Assembly: GCF_016860545.1 (NCBI RefSeq)
Contig: NZ_BNEB01000003.1
Location: forward strand, 1,612,001 to 1,676,000
Direction: 5' to 3'
Source: Streptomyces asoensis
Lineage (GTDB): Bacteria; Actinomycetota; Actinomycetes; Streptomycetales; Streptomycetaceae
DNA: 64,000 nucleotides
Below are positions 40,918 through 50,146 of the stretch, piece after piece. Numbering within the stretch: the first letter of the stretch is position 1; every line of letters starts with the position of its first letter. A model generated the notes under the pieces. That model saw nothing but the letters and a program-made list of their open reading frames with translations, had not been told where the DNA came from and did no database searches. A program made the position numbers and the translations under genes.

Positions 40918-42095
40918 GCGCGCGAGCCGCGGGCCGGGGCGAGCACGACGACCGCGGACGTCACGACGGCCCGGAGTGCGACGAGCGTCACGAGCCCCTC
41001 GCACGGCACGAGCCGACGACACCACCCGAACGACAGCCGAAGCAATCGCACGCAGGGAACTCAACCGTGAACCACCACCTCGACGACCAGGGCCCCGACG
41101 GGCTCGACTCGGACGAGCTGGCGCTGCGCCGGATGCTGCACGACGCCGTCCAGGAGATGGAGCCGCGCGACGGCACGCTGGACCACCTGCGGCGGGCGGT
41201 ACCCGTCCGGCGGGCCCGCAAGCGGCAGGCGGCCGTCGGCATGGCCGCCGCCGCCCTCTTCCTCGGCACCGCCGTCCCGGCCGTCCTGCACGTCTCCCAG
41301 GCGGGCGGTTCCGACGCCAACCCTTCCATCGCCGGCCAGGCCTCACAGGCGCAAGGAGGCACCGACCAGGGCAAGAACCCTGACGGCGGCTCCACGGGCA
41401 AGGTCGGCGACTCCTCCGGCGACACCGGTGAGCAGGGCAAGGGCGGGGCCACCGACGCCGGTCAGGGCAAGGAGTCCGCGGGCGGCACCGCCTCCAGCGG
41501 CACCGGCCCCTCCGCGTCCCAGTCGACCGCGCCGGTCTGCTCGGCGGACCAGCTCGGCGCCGGCACCGCCACCGTCGCGGTCCCCGACGCCGCCGGCACC
41601 GTGTACGGCACCTTCCGCGTCCAGAACACCTCGGCCACCAGCTGCGACGTCGGCGGCGCGGTCGCCGTGACGTCCGCCGCCCAGGGCGCCGCCGACGCCA
41701 CGAAGATCACCGTCGTGGAGCACACCTCCGGGGACGCGGCGGCCGGCCTGCCCGACCCCTCGCTCTACGTCACCCAGCTCGCGCTCGCGCCCGGCTCCGC
41801 CTACGAGGTGAAGTTCGCCTGGGTGCCCTCGGAGACCTGCCCCACCACGGGCGGTACCGGCGGCGGCGACAGCGGCGGCTCGGCCTCCCCCTCGCCGAGC
41901 CCGACCGAGCAGGCGTCGACCACCGGCGAGACCACCTCCGGCACCTCGGCCCAGCTGCTCCCCGAGGACGGCACGGCCGACGGCAGCGTGAACGTGACCT
42001 ACACGGCCGAGGGCGGCTCCCCGACGAGCACGGCCACGGTGCCGAACGCCTGCGCCGGGACGATCTACCGCACGGGCGTGCTGGCGTCCTCCTGA
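40914..42095 (+). CDS. membrane protein coupled to the ECF sigma factor, possible anti-sigma
   Basis: 393 aa from GTG 40914; a shorter form from GTG 41067 (VNHHLDDQGPD) is possible. Layout: polar cytoplasmic N-terminus with ELALRRMLHDAVQEMEPRDGTLDHLRRAVPVRR, one TM (about 105-128, AAVGMAAAALFLGTAVPAVL), a Gly/Ser/Asp-rich spacer, then an outer DUF4232-like domain with Cys pairs (APVCSADQL, TSCDVGG, SETCPTT, NACAG). No zinc anti-sigma HxxxCxxC motif. The translational overlap is the main reason to propose sigma control. Its 3' end overlaps the SURF1 gene by 31 bp. Confidence 0.75.
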   Translation: MSARAAGRGEHDDRGRHDGPECDERHEPLARHEPTTPPERQPKQSHAGNSTVNHHLDDQGPDGLDSDELALRRMLHDAVQEMEPRDGTLDHLRRAVPVRRARKRQAAVGMAAAALFLGTAVPAVLHVSQAGGSDANPSIAGQASQAQGGTDQGKNPDGGSTGKVGDSSGDTGEQGKGGATDAGQGKESAGGTASSGTGPSASQSTAPVCSADQLGAGTATVAVPDAAGTVYGTFRVQNTSATSCDVGGAVAVTSAAQGAADATKITVVEHTSGDAAAGLPDPSLYVTQLALAPGSAYEVKFAWVPSETCPTTGGTGGGDSGGSASPSPSPTEQASTTGETTSGTSAQLLPEDGTADGSVNVTYTAEGGSPTSTATVPNACAGTIYRTGVLASS

Positions 42096-42928
42096 TCCGC
42101 CCCGCCCGGCCCGGCCGGTGCGGTGGCGGACCCGTCCGCAGGGGCGGGGCCGGCGGCCGCGGCGGGCTCCTCCGGGAGGATGCCGAGCGCCGCGTCCCGC
42201 GCGAACTCCACCTCGCGGCGCAGCAGCCGGAACCACATGAACACCACGAACCCGGCGAAGACGAACCACTCGCCGGTGTAGCCCAGGTTCTGGAACGCCT
42301 TCAGGTCGAGCCCCGTGCCCGCCGCCGCGGTCGCGGGCACCGCCGTCATCCCCGGGTCGGCGGTGTCCAGCGTGACCCAGGCGTCGTAGAGGTCGTACGG
42401 CACCACGTTGACCAGCGAGGCGGCGCTGATGGCCGCGACCTGCCCGGCCGGCAGCCCGCCCCGCGCGCTCACGCCGTTGTCGCCGGGCGTCTCCGAGGCC
42501 TGGAGGACGCCGGTGACGGTGACCCGCCCGGCGGGCGGCGCCGGCGCCCGGCCGGCGGCGGCGTCACCGGGCAGCCAGCCGCGGACGACGGGCAGCGCCT
42601 TGCCGCCGTCCGTGCGCAGCAGGGTCAGCACGTAGTAGCCGTCCCGGCCGTCGAGCCGCCGGTCGGGCACCAGCAGCTGCTTGCCGTACTGCCCCGTGGC
42701 GGTGGTCCGCCGGCCGGAGGTCGCCTTGTCCACGGGCAGCAGGTCCGCGAGCGGCCGCGCGCTCTCGGTGCGCGCGGTCTCGGCCTGCTCCTTCGCGCTG
42801 CGGTGGTCGTCCACCCGCGCCTCGAACCGGCTCAGCTGCCAGGACCCCATGAACAGACAGAAGGGGATGGCCAGCAGCACGAAGACGTTGATCCCCCACC
42901 AGCGGGGCGTCAGCAGGAACCGGTACAC
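42065..42928 (-). CDS. SURF1 family protein
   Basis: 287 aa from GTG 42928. SURF1-like proteins help assemble the haem a site of cytochrome c oxidase in the membrane. N-terminal TM (RWWGINVFVLLAIPFCLFMG) followed by SWQLSRFEARV, a central outer domain (TATGQYGKQLLVPDRRLDGRDGYYVL; LPVVRGWLP), and a second TM (about 222-243) with NLGYTGEWFVFAGFV before it; Pro/Ala-rich tail. Tail gene of no obvious operon; overlaps the convergent membrane protein by 31 bp. Confidence 0.9.
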   Translation of the reverse strand: MYRFLLTPRWWGINVFVLLAIPFCLFMGSWQLSRFEARVDDHRSAKEQAETARTESARPLADLLPVDKATSGRRTTATGQYGKQLLVPDRRLDGRDGYYVLTLLRTDGGKALPVVRGWLPGDAAAGRAPAPPAGRVTVTGVLQASETPGDNGVSARGGLPAGQVAAISAASLVNVVPYDLYDAWVTLDTADPGMTAVPATAAAGTGLDLKAFQNLGYTGEWFVFAGFVVFMWFRLLRREVEFARDAALGILPEEPAAAAGPAPADGSATAPAGPGGADQEDASTPVR

Positions 42929-43072
42929 GACTCCACGGTACGGGGCGGGCACGCGGAGGCGGCCCGCGGGGTGAGGCTCGCCGGTGGGAAGGAGGTGGGA
43001 AGTCGGTGGGAGTTGTCCACAGGCCGGGGACCCTGGCACACCGATGCCGTCCGGGGCGGGCACTATGGGGTC

Positions 43073-44887
43073 ATGACTGAGAGCAACGGGTCCGCCGCAC
43101 CCGAGCAGCACGAGGAGATGCCCGACTGGGAGAGGCGCTTCCGGGCGCCCCGGGTGTCCCTGCCCGACTGGGCGCAGGACGCGCCGGACCGCTCCTTGTT
43201 CGTCTCCAACGCGACGGGGACGTACGAGCTGTACGCCTGGGACCGGGCCACGGGCGGGCAGCGCCAGGTGACCGACCGGGCGAACGGCACGACGGACGGC
43301 GTGCTCTCCCCGGACGGCGCCTGGATCTGGTGGTTCGACGACAAGGACGGCGACGAGTTCGGCGTCTGGCGCCGACAGCCCTTCGACGGCGGAGCCGACG
43401 AGCCGGCCACCCCCGGCCTGGACGCCTCCTACCCGGCGGGCCTCGCCCTCGGCCGCGACGGCCGCACCGCGGTGGTCGGCCGCTCCACGGACGAGGAGGG
43501 CACGACGATCCACCTGGCGCGGACCGGCGAACCGCCCTTCGAGCTGTACCGCCACCGTGAGTCCGCGGGCGTGGGCGACCTCTCCCACGACGGCTCCCTC
43601 ATCGCCGTCGAGCACACCGAGCACGGCGACGCGATGCACTCCGCGCTGCGGGTCCTGCGCCCCGACGGCTCGAAGGTCGCCGAGCTCGACGACACCAAGG
43701 GCGGCACCGAGGAACTGGGTCTGGAGGTGCTGGGCTTCGCCCCCGTCGACGGCGACACCCGGCTGCTGATCGGCCACCAGCGCCGCGGCCGCTGGGAACC
43801 CCTGGTGTGGGACGTGGCGACGGGCACGGAGACGGACCTGGACCTCGACCTGCCGGGCGACGTCAGCGCCGAGTGGTATCCGGACGGCTCCGGCCTGCTC
43901 GTCGTGCACAGCTTCGAGGCCCGCAGCGAGCTGTTCCGCCTCGACCTTTCGGGCGGCGGCCTCGAGCGGATCCCGACCCCGCCGGGCACCGTCTCCGGGG
44001 CGACGGCCCGCCCGGACGGCAGCGTGGAGTACCTGTGGTCCTCCGCGGCCTGCCCGCCGGCGGTCCGCTCCACGACCGGTGACGTCGTCCTCGACCCGCC
44101 CGGCATGAAGTCGCCGGGCTCGGTGCCCGTGGAGGACGTCTGGGTGCAGGGTCCGGGGGGCCGTATCCACGCCCTGGTGCAGAAGCCCGCGGGAGCCACC
44201 GGCCCGCTGCCCACCGTCTTCGACATCCACGGCGGCCCGACCTGGCACGACAGCGACGCCTTCGCGGCGGCACCGGCGGCCTGGGTGGACCACGGCTACG
44301 CGGTCGTCCGCGTCAACTACCGCGGCTCCACGGGCTACGGCCGCGCCTGGACGGACGCGCTGAAGCACCGGGTGGGCCTGATCGAGCTCGAGGACATCGA
44401 GGCGGTCCGCGAGTGGGCCGTGTCCTGCGGACTCGCGGACCCGGACCGGCTGGTCCTCACCGGCGGCTCCTGGGGCGGCTACCTCACGCTCCTCGGCCTC
44501 GGCGTGCAGAGCGACGCGTGGGCGCTGGGCATCGCGGCCGTCCCGGTGGCCGACTACGTCACGGCCTACCACGACGAGATGGAGGCCCTGAAGGCGATGG
44601 ACCGCACCCTGCTCGGCGGCACCCCCGAGGAGGTCCCCGAGCGGTTCGAGGCCTCGTCCCCGCTGACGTACGTCGACAAGGTACGGGCCCCCGTCTACAT
44701 CTCGGCCGGGGTGAACGACCCGCGCTGCCCCATCCGCCAGATCGACAACTACGTCAAGCGCCTGGAGTCCGCGGAAGCGGTCCACGAGGTGTACCGCTAC
44801 GACGCGGGCCACGGCTCCCTGGTGGTCGACGAGCGCATCAAGCAGGTCAGGCTGGAACTGGAGTTCGCGCAGCGCCACCTCCGGTAG
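43073..44887 (+). CDS. S9 family prolyl oligopeptidase-like peptidase
   Basis: 604 aa, ATG start. N-terminal beta-propeller (about 50-350, with repeated LSPDGAWIWWF, GVGDLSHDGSLI-type strands) gates the active site; C-terminal alpha/beta hydrolase has the catalytic Ser near 466 in GGSWGGYLTL, Asp near 548 in GVNDPRCP and His near 579 in DAGHGS. No signal peptide, so cytoplasmic peptidase or acyl-aminoacyl peptidase. A bidirectional hairpin follows. Confidence 0.94.
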   Translation: MTESNGSAAPEQHEEMPDWERRFRAPRVSLPDWAQDAPDRSLFVSNATGTYELYAWDRATGGQRQVTDRANGTTDGVLSPDGAWIWWFDDKDGDEFGVWRRQPFDGGADEPATPGLDASYPAGLALGRDGRTAVVGRSTDEEGTTIHLARTGEPPFELYRHRESAGVGDLSHDGSLIAVEHTEHGDAMHSALRVLRPDGSKVAELDDTKGGTEELGLEVLGFAPVDGDTRLLIGHQRRGRWEPLVWDVATGTETDLDLDLPGDVSAEWYPDGSGLLVVHSFEARSELFRLDLSGGGLERIPTPPGTVSGATARPDGSVEYLWSSAACPPAVRSTTGDVVLDPPGMKSPGSVPVEDVWVQGPGGRIHALVQKPAGATGPLPTVFDIHGGPTWHDSDAFAAAPAAWVDHGYAVVRVNYRGSTGYGRAWTDALKHRVGLIELEDIEAVREWAVSCGLADPDRLVLTGGSWGGYLTLLGLGVQSDAWALGIAAVPVADYVTAYHDEMEALKAMDRTLLGGTPEEVPERFEASSPLTYVDKVRAPVYISAGVNDPRCPIRQIDNYVKRLESAEAVHEVYRYDAGHGSLVVDERIKQVRLELEFAQRHLR

Positions 44888-44934
44888 GACGGCTGCGGCT
44901 GCGGCTGCGGCTGGGCTTGGGGCTGCGGGGCGGT

Positions 44935-44987
44935 GCGGTGCGGGACGGGGGCGGCGGGGTGCGGGGGCGGCGGCGTTCCCGCACCGC
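44935..44987. terminator. bidirectional terminator between convergent genes
   Basis: Perfect 11-bp arms GCGGTGCGGGA / TCCCGCACCGC with a 31-nt GC-rich loop, between the convergent stops at 44887 and 45015. A short GGCTGC repeat tract (44890-44913) precedes it. Confidence 0.6.
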
Positions 44988-45014
44988 CGTCCCCGGCCCG
45001 CCCCGCCCCGCCCG

Positions 45015-46958
45015 CTACCGTCTGCGGCGCAGCAGCTCCGCCAGTCCCCGCCGGGTCGCGGCCAGCACCACCCGGTCCTCGCCCTTCAGGACCCGGGTCC
45101 GCGGGAGGTCCCAGACCAGGCCCGTGCCGCCGTGGCGCTCGGGGCCCGTGTCCAGCGCCAGCACCCGCCAGTACCCCGCCCGGAACGCCTCCCCGACCGT
45201 CCTGCCCTCCAGTTGCGGGTGTCCCTCGACCCGCAGCGCGGCGAACAGCAGCACCCGCCGCTCGACCGGGATCGCCCCGAGGATCTGCCGCCCCATCATC
45301 GCCCCGGCGAACGACGGCGCCGCGAGGTGCGTCACGCTGCGGCTGCGGGTCAGCGCCTGCGGATGCGCGGCCCGCAGGGTGCGGTACACGGCGGTCGCGA
45401 AGTCGTCGTCGTACAGCCGCAGCACCACCCGCAGGTCGGGCCGCAGCGACCGCGCGTACAGCGCGGCCTCCAGGTTCGTCGTGTCGGAACTGGTCACCGC
45501 GAGCAGCGCGTGCGCCCGGTGGATCTTCGCCGCCTCCAGCACGCCTTCCTGGGTGACGTCACCGAGCACCACCGGCACCCGTAACCGCCGCGCCACCGCC
45601 AGTCCCCGTGCCTCGGGCCCCGCCTCGACGCACACCACCGGAATGTTCAGCTCACGCAGCCGGGTCAGCACCCGGGTGCCGATCTTCCCCAGCCCGAGCA
45701 GGACGACATGGCCGCCGAGGCCCCGGGGCGGCCGGCGCAGCGCACCCGCCCCGCGGAACGTCCCGAGCGCCTCCAGCACCGCCGCCAGCAGCACGGGCAG
45801 CAACAGCAGCCCGACCAGCCCGGACAGCAGCTGGAGCACCTGGCGCTCGGTACTCGACCCGACGGCCGGGTCGTTGATGGCGAACAGGTCGAGCAGCGTC
45901 AGGTACAGCGCCCCCAGCGGATGGATCCCGGTGGCCAGCCACAACGCCACCGCCAGCGCGAACACACAGCCGACGAGACCGGCCAGCGACAACCGCAGCC
46001 GCCGCGAGAACAGCGAGGCGAACGGCGCCATGACCCCGGCGCCCCGCCCGGTCGGCAGCGCGGGCCCGGCGGAGTAGGCGACCTGCTCCAGCACGACGGA
46101 GCCGCGCCTGCCGGACACGGCCGCCTCCCGCACGGCCTCCTCGTCGGGCAGCAGCAGCGGCCCCTGCTCGCCGCTGCCCTCGGAACCGTCCGCGAAGGCC
46201 GGGTCGCCGGTGTCCGCCGACAACAGCGCGAGCGTCGCGTGCTGCGGCTCGCCCGCCTCCCCGGGCCCGGACGGCGGACGTTCGACGGCGCGCAGCAGCA
46301 GCCCGTCCGTCTGCACGACCTTGCTGGTGCCGACCAGGGCCGTCGCCGCGAGCGCGGGCGCCGCGGTGTCGGCGTCGGACAGGACGGTGGTCGAGGCGTC
46401 GCCCGCGAAGGAGTCGTAGGCGTCCCCCGCAGCTCCCGCGCTCTCGGCGGCCAACGCGGCCGCCTGGTCGAGGAGTTCCTCGATGTGCTGGCCCAACCGC
46501 CGGTTGTACAGCCGCAGGACCAGCCGCAGCCGGGGGTTGAGCCGGCGGGCGGTGAGGGCGGCACGGATGTTGGTCTCGTCGTCGTCGTACACCAGCGCCA
46601 GCGCGGCGGCCCGCTCCACCTGGGCCTCGGCGAGCACGGCCTCGGTGGCCTCCAGGGCCTCCAGGGTCCGCTGCCCGCCCACCGGTTCGCTCGGCGGAGC
46701 GGGCACGCCGTTGCCCGCCGCCCGGTTGACGGCCGCGCTGACCACCCGGTCGAGCAGCGCCGCCGACACGGCACGCGCCCGGCCCACGACCGGAGTCCGC
46801 ACCGTCCGCTCGGCGGGCGGCACGACGAGCGTCACCTGCTCCTCGTACACTCCGCGCAGCTCGGCGGCGAGCCGGTGCGCCAGACCGTCGTCACCGCACA
46901 CCACCATGTGCGCGCCGGCACTGCCCGGCGGCCGACCCTGATTCGGAACGCTCCCCAC
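45015..46958 (-). CDS. dual TrkA-N (RCK) membrane protein
   Basis: 647 aa from GTG 46958; ATG 46907 (MVVCGDDGLAHRLAAEL) is an alternative as neither has a clear site. Residues about 17-290: a first RCK-like Rossmann domain with an acidic, low-complexity part near 150-260. About 310-400: two strongly hydrophobic parts (LAGLVGCVFALAVALWLATG and LLSGLVGLLLLPVLLAAVL) around a pore-like loop with no TxGYG filter. From 412: a full TrkA-N domain (HVVLLGLGKIGTRVL) and TrkA-C end. Ligand-gated ion channel-like protein resembling CASTOR-type channels; ion unknown. Confidence 0.82.
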   Translation of the reverse strand: MGSVPNQGRPPGSAGAHMVVCGDDGLAHRLAAELRGVYEEQVTLVVPPAERTVRTPVVGRARAVSAALLDRVVSAAVNRAAGNGVPAPPSEPVGGQRTLEALEATEAVLAEAQVERAAALALVYDDDETNIRAALTARRLNPRLRLVLRLYNRRLGQHIEELLDQAAALAAESAGAAGDAYDSFAGDASTTVLSDADTAAPALAATALVGTSKVVQTDGLLLRAVERPPSGPGEAGEPQHATLALLSADTGDPAFADGSEGSGEQGPLLLPDEEAVREAAVSGRRGSVVLEQVAYSAGPALPTGRGAGVMAPFASLFSRRLRLSLAGLVGCVFALAVALWLATGIHPLGALYLTLLDLFAINDPAVGSSTERQVLQLLSGLVGLLLLPVLLAAVLEALGTFRGAGALRRPPRGLGGHVVLLGLGKIGTRVLTRLRELNIPVVCVEAGPEARGLAVARRLRVPVVLGDVTQEGVLEAAKIHRAHALLAVTSSDTTNLEAALYARSLRPDLRVVLRLYDDDFATAVYRTLRAAHPQALTRSRSVTHLAAPSFAGAMMGRQILGAIPVERRVLLFAALRVEGHPQLEGRTVGEAFRAGYWRVLALDTGPERHGGTGLVWDLPRTRVLKGEDRVVLAATRRGLAELLRRRR

Positions 46959-47105
46959 GAGGGAGAAGACTGCCTCACGGGGACGGGAGGTTCCACGAAC
47001 GGGACGGACACAGGTGAACGCCTGGTGGGCCACTCCCGTAGGAAAGGGGAGGGAATGCGAAGAACAGGCGTCAGGGAGAACCGGCGAGCCGGAGGTGCGC
47101 GACCC

Positions 47106-48137
47106 GTGGCCATCACCAGACCGGCCCCGCAGGGGGAGGCCGCGCGCCCGGACGGGCCGCCCGCGCCGCCCGCTCCGTCCGACGGGTCGGGGCGGCTCAC
47201 CTCCCCCCTGGCCCTGACCATGGTGCTGCTCCTGATGGTGCTGCTCCAGAGCCCGATCCGCCGGGCGCTGTCCGCCCCGGTGATGCAGAGCTGGACGACG
47301 GTGTTCGTGGCGGTGGTCGTGCAGGCCCTGCCGTTCCTGGTGCTGGGCGTGCTGCTGTCGGCGGCCATCGCGGTCTACGTGCCGCCCTCCTTCTTCGCCC
47401 GCGCCCTGCCCTCCCGCCCCGGGCTCGCCGTCCCGGTCGCCGGGGCCGCGGGCGCGCTGCTGCCCGGCTGCGAGTGCGCGTCGGTGCCCGTGGCGGGCGC
47501 CCTGGTCCGCAGGGGCGTGACCCCGGCCGCGGCCCTCGCCTTCCTGCTCTCCGCCCCGGCGATCAACCCGGTCGTGCTGACGGCGACGGCCGTGGCCTTC
47601 CCCCGCGACCCCGAGATGGTGCTGGCCCGTTTCGTCGCCAGCCTGGTGGTGGCCTGTGCGATGGGCTGGCTGTGGCAGCGGCTCGGCCGCACGGACTGGC
47701 TGCGCCTGCCGGCCCACGCGCCGCACGAGGGGGAGACGAAGGGGGCGGCGTTCTGGGACTCGGTGCGTCACGACGTGATGCACGCGGGCGGCTTCCTCGT
47801 GCTGGGCGCCATGGCGGCGGCGACCCTGAAGGCCGTCGCTCCGGCGAGCTGGCTGCGCACGGCGGCGGAGAACCCGGCGCTCGCCGTCGCCTCGCTCGCC
47901 GTCCTCGCGGTGGTCCTCTCCATCTGCTCGGAGGCGGACGCGTTCGTCGCCGCGTCCCTGACGCAGTTCTCGCTGACGGCCCGGCTCGCCTTCCTGGTGG
48001 TCGGCCCGATGATCGACCTCAAGCTGTTCGCCATGCAGGCGGGCACCTTCGGCCGGGGCTTCGCCCTGCGCTTCGCTCCGGTGACGTTCGTGCTGGCCAT
48101 CGCGTCGGCGGTCCTGACGGGATGGGTCCTGCTGTGA
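47106..48137 (+). CDS. ArsP/YraQ-type permease (DUF318)
   Basis: 343 aa from GTG 47106, 9 nt after a perfect GGAGGT; an ATG at 47055 would add 17 residues. About eight to nine TM. The GALLPGCECASVPVAGALVRRG motif near residue 105-127 with two Cys is the permease signature, mirrored by SICSEADAFVAASL in the second half, and LSAPAINPVVL lies between. Family members move organoarsenicals or, in paired systems, other metal species. Overlaps its partner by GTGA. Confidence 0.9.
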   Translation: MAITRPAPQGEAARPDGPPAPPAPSDGSGRLTSPLALTMVLLLMVLLQSPIRRALSAPVMQSWTTVFVAVVVQALPFLVLGVLLSAAIAVYVPPSFFARALPSRPGLAVPVAGAAGALLPGCECASVPVAGALVRRGVTPAAALAFLLSAPAINPVVLTATAVAFPRDPEMVLARFVASLVVACAMGWLWQRLGRTDWLRLPAHAPHEGETKGAAFWDSVRHDVMHAGGFLVLGAMAAATLKAVAPASWLRTAAENPALAVASLAVLAVVLSICSEADAFVAASLTQFSLTARLAFLVVGPMIDLKLFAMQAGTFGRGFALRFAPVTFVLAIASAVLTGWVLL

Positions 48138-48904
48138 ACCGACAGTCCCAGGCGGCCGTCCTCTTCCTGCTCGGCGCGGCCCTCCTGCACGCCGGCACCA
48201 CCGACCTCTACCTCCGCTACGTCAAGGCCGGCCTGCGTCCGCTGCTGCTGGCGGCCGGCGCGATCCTCGTCGTCACGGCCCTGGCGACGGCCCTGTACGA
48301 GCGCCGCAGGAGCCGTCGGCCCCACGCGGGAGACTCCGCCGGGGACCACGCGGCGGAGGAAGGGCATGCGCACGAACCGGCGGAAGGGCACGGGCACCGC
48401 GAACCGCGGGTCTCCTGGCTGCTGGTGCTGCCCCTCCTGGCGCTGATCCTGGTCGCACCGCCGGCCCTGGGCTCGTACAGCGCGACCCGCACGGGCACGG
48501 CCCTCCAGGAACCCCTCGCCTATCCGGCGCTCCCCGCCGAGGACCCGCTGCCGCTGAGCGTCGTCGACTACGCGGGCCGGGCCGTGTACGACCACGGCCG
48601 CACGCTGACCGGCCGCGTGGTCCGGCTGACCGGCTTCGTCGCCCTGGACCACGACGGCACCCCCTACCTGGTCCGCATGGCCCTCAACTGCTGCGCCGCC
48701 GACGCCCAGCCGGTCAAGGTCGGCCTGACCGGCGCCATCCCCCCGGTCCTCCAGCCGGACACCTGGCTGACCGTCACCGGCACCTACACCCCGCGCGTCG
48801 TCCACGACCCCGTCAACGACGGCCCGATCCCCTTCCTGGAGGTCACCGGCGCCAAGCCCACCGCGACCCCGCGGGACCCCTACGACGAGTCCTGGAACAA
48901 CTGA
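48134..48904 (+). CDS. TIGR03943-like membrane protein with His-rich loop
   Basis: 256 aa from GTG 48134, coupled to the permease. Two N-terminal TM helices, then a His-rich cytoplasmic or outer loop (about 62-94, HAAEEGHAHEPAEGHGH) suited to metal binding, a third TM (VSWLLVLPLLALILVAPPAL), and a C-terminal domain with NCCAADAQPVKVGLTG and VTGTYTP. The family is known as the standard partner of DUF318 permeases. Probably receives or hands over a metal ion; which one is unknown. Confidence 0.88.
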   Translation: MNRQSQAAVLFLLGAALLHAGTTDLYLRYVKAGLRPLLLAAGAILVVTALATALYERRRSRRPHAGDSAGDHAAEEGHAHEPAEGHGHREPRVSWLLVLPLLALILVAPPALGSYSATRTGTALQEPLAYPALPAEDPLPLSVVDYAGRAVYDHGRTLTGRVVRLTGFVALDHDGTPYLVRMALNCCAADAQPVKVGLTGAIPPVLQPDTWLTVTGTYTPRVVHDPVNDGPIPFLEVTGAKPTATPRDPYDESWNN

Positions 48905-49017
48905 GGGTCCCCGGCCGCCGACGTTCCGTCCCGAAAACCGTCCCGATCCCCGAACTTCCGCCGCTACGGGCCGGTTACGGCATCCTCAACCCCTGGTGGC
49001 CGGGCGGTGAGCGCCTC

Positions 49018-49425
49018 ATGATGGGGACCATGACGGCGGCCTCGCGTGCCTTGACACGACTGGCGACCTGGCGGGACCTCACGGAGGTCCGGCCCACCTG
49101 CGGCACCGGACGGGCACTGCGCTCGGGCGGGGTCGAGATCGCGCACTTCCACTCCGACCGCAGTGTCGACCTGCATCTGACCGCCACGGCGATCCGCAGG
49201 TTCGAGAAGGACCTGAGGCACTCCACGGCGATACGGCTGCTGCCGGGATCACCGTGGGTGACCGTCCACCTGGAGTGCGAGACGGACATCGACCTGCTCA
49301 TGACCCTGGTCAGTGCCGCGCTCCAGGCCCATCAACGGCATCCGGCGGCGGATCCCGCGGCCCTCCCGCGCTGCAACGACCATCGCGAGGCGGCCCTCAC
49401 CCGCGAATGCGCCGGCGGGATCTGA
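49018..49425 (+). CDS. DUF5519/luciferase-domain-like small protein
   Basis: 135 aa from ATG 49018 (ATG 49030 is possible). Compact alpha/beta protein: EVRPTCGTGRALRSGGVEIAHFHSDRSVDLHLT, then FEKDLRHSTAIRLLPGSPWVTVHLE and a final helix. The HFHSDRSVDLHLT strand and the LLPGSPWVTVHL strand match the small luciferase-domain family whose function is not known. Soluble; no operon partner. Confidence 0.75.
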   Translation: MMGTMTAASRALTRLATWRDLTEVRPTCGTGRALRSGGVEIAHFHSDRSVDLHLTATAIRRFEKDLRHSTAIRLLPGSPWVTVHLECETDIDLLMTLVSAALQAHQRHPAADPAALPRCNDHREAALTRECAGGI

Positions 49426-49511
49426 CGTCTCGTCCGTCGTCTTCGGCGCCGTTGAGCGGCGGCGCCGGTCACCGCCGTCTGGTGACCTGACGACCCGTCA
49501 GTTATGGTCGG

Positions 49512-49541
49512 CGTGCCGTGCCGTGCCGTGCCGTGCCGTGC
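49512..49541 (+). repeat. pentanucleotide tandem repeat (CGTGC) x6
   Basis: Six perfect copies of CGTGC in a row, then CGTC. It lies 64-94 bp before the ATG of the next gene, or inside that gene if an upstream in-frame ATG at 49504 is used. A change in copy number would alter spacing or frame. Confidence 0.9.
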
Positions 49542-49605
49542 CGTCACGGGAGTCGCTGTGCAGGAAGTCGCCACGCAAGAAGCCGCTACGGAAGGGGCTC
49601 GCGCC

Positions 49606-50121
49606 ATGCAGACCGACCCGGACCGTCCGACCCGTCCTTCCCGCAGCCCCCGGCCCCCGGGCGAGCCCCGCTGGGTGGCGATGTTCCACGACCCGGCCTC
49701 GGACTCCTGGCGACCGGCCGCGCAATCCCCCGACCGCACGCCGGTGCTGTACGCGATCGGTGAGATGACGCAGGTCGTACGGGCCAGGTGCGACGAGGTG
49801 ACCGTCGACCTGTGGGGTCCGCGCGACGGCGCGTGGGAGCGCTTCGACCCGTCCCCGGCCGTGGCCCCGGCCGTGTCCGCTCCGCAGGCCGCGGGCCCGC
49901 CGCCGGCCGACGGCACCGCGCGGCCCGGCCACGCCCGGCACACCGAACGGATGGAGGACCGCCGGCACCAGGTCCTGATGGCGGGCCTGGGCAAGGCGGG
50001 CCTCTTCGACCTTGCGCCGGACGACGAGGCGGCCGTCCGGACCCTGGTCGACCGGGTGGACGAGGCCACGCTGCGCAGGGTCGCGCACTGGCTGGCCCGG
50101 TCCGGCGCGCCGGTTGAGTGA
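49606..50121 (+). CDS. hypothetical protein, 171 aa
   Basis: ATG 49606 has GGAAGGGG 8 nt upstream; GTG 49558 (GGGAG site) and ATG 49504 are in-frame alternatives that would run back to or through a CGTGC repeat. Two parts: an N-terminal WVAMFHDPASDSWRPAAQSP and TVDLWGPRDGAWERFDP segment with several Trp, a Pro/Ala linker, and a C-terminal helical domain (FDLAPDDEAAVRTLVDRVDEATLRRVAHWLA). No family recognised. A ferredoxin gene follows after 25 bp. Confidence 0.7.
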   Translation: MQTDPDRPTRPSRSPRPPGEPRWVAMFHDPASDSWRPAAQSPDRTPVLYAIGEMTQVVRARCDEVTVDLWGPRDGAWERFDPSPAVAPAVSAPQAAGPPPADGTARPGHARHTERMEDRRHQVLMAGLGKAGLFDLAPDDEAAVRTLVDRVDEATLRRVAHWLARSGAPVE

Positions 50122-50146
50122 CCCGGCCCGGGGGCAGAGACGTCGT

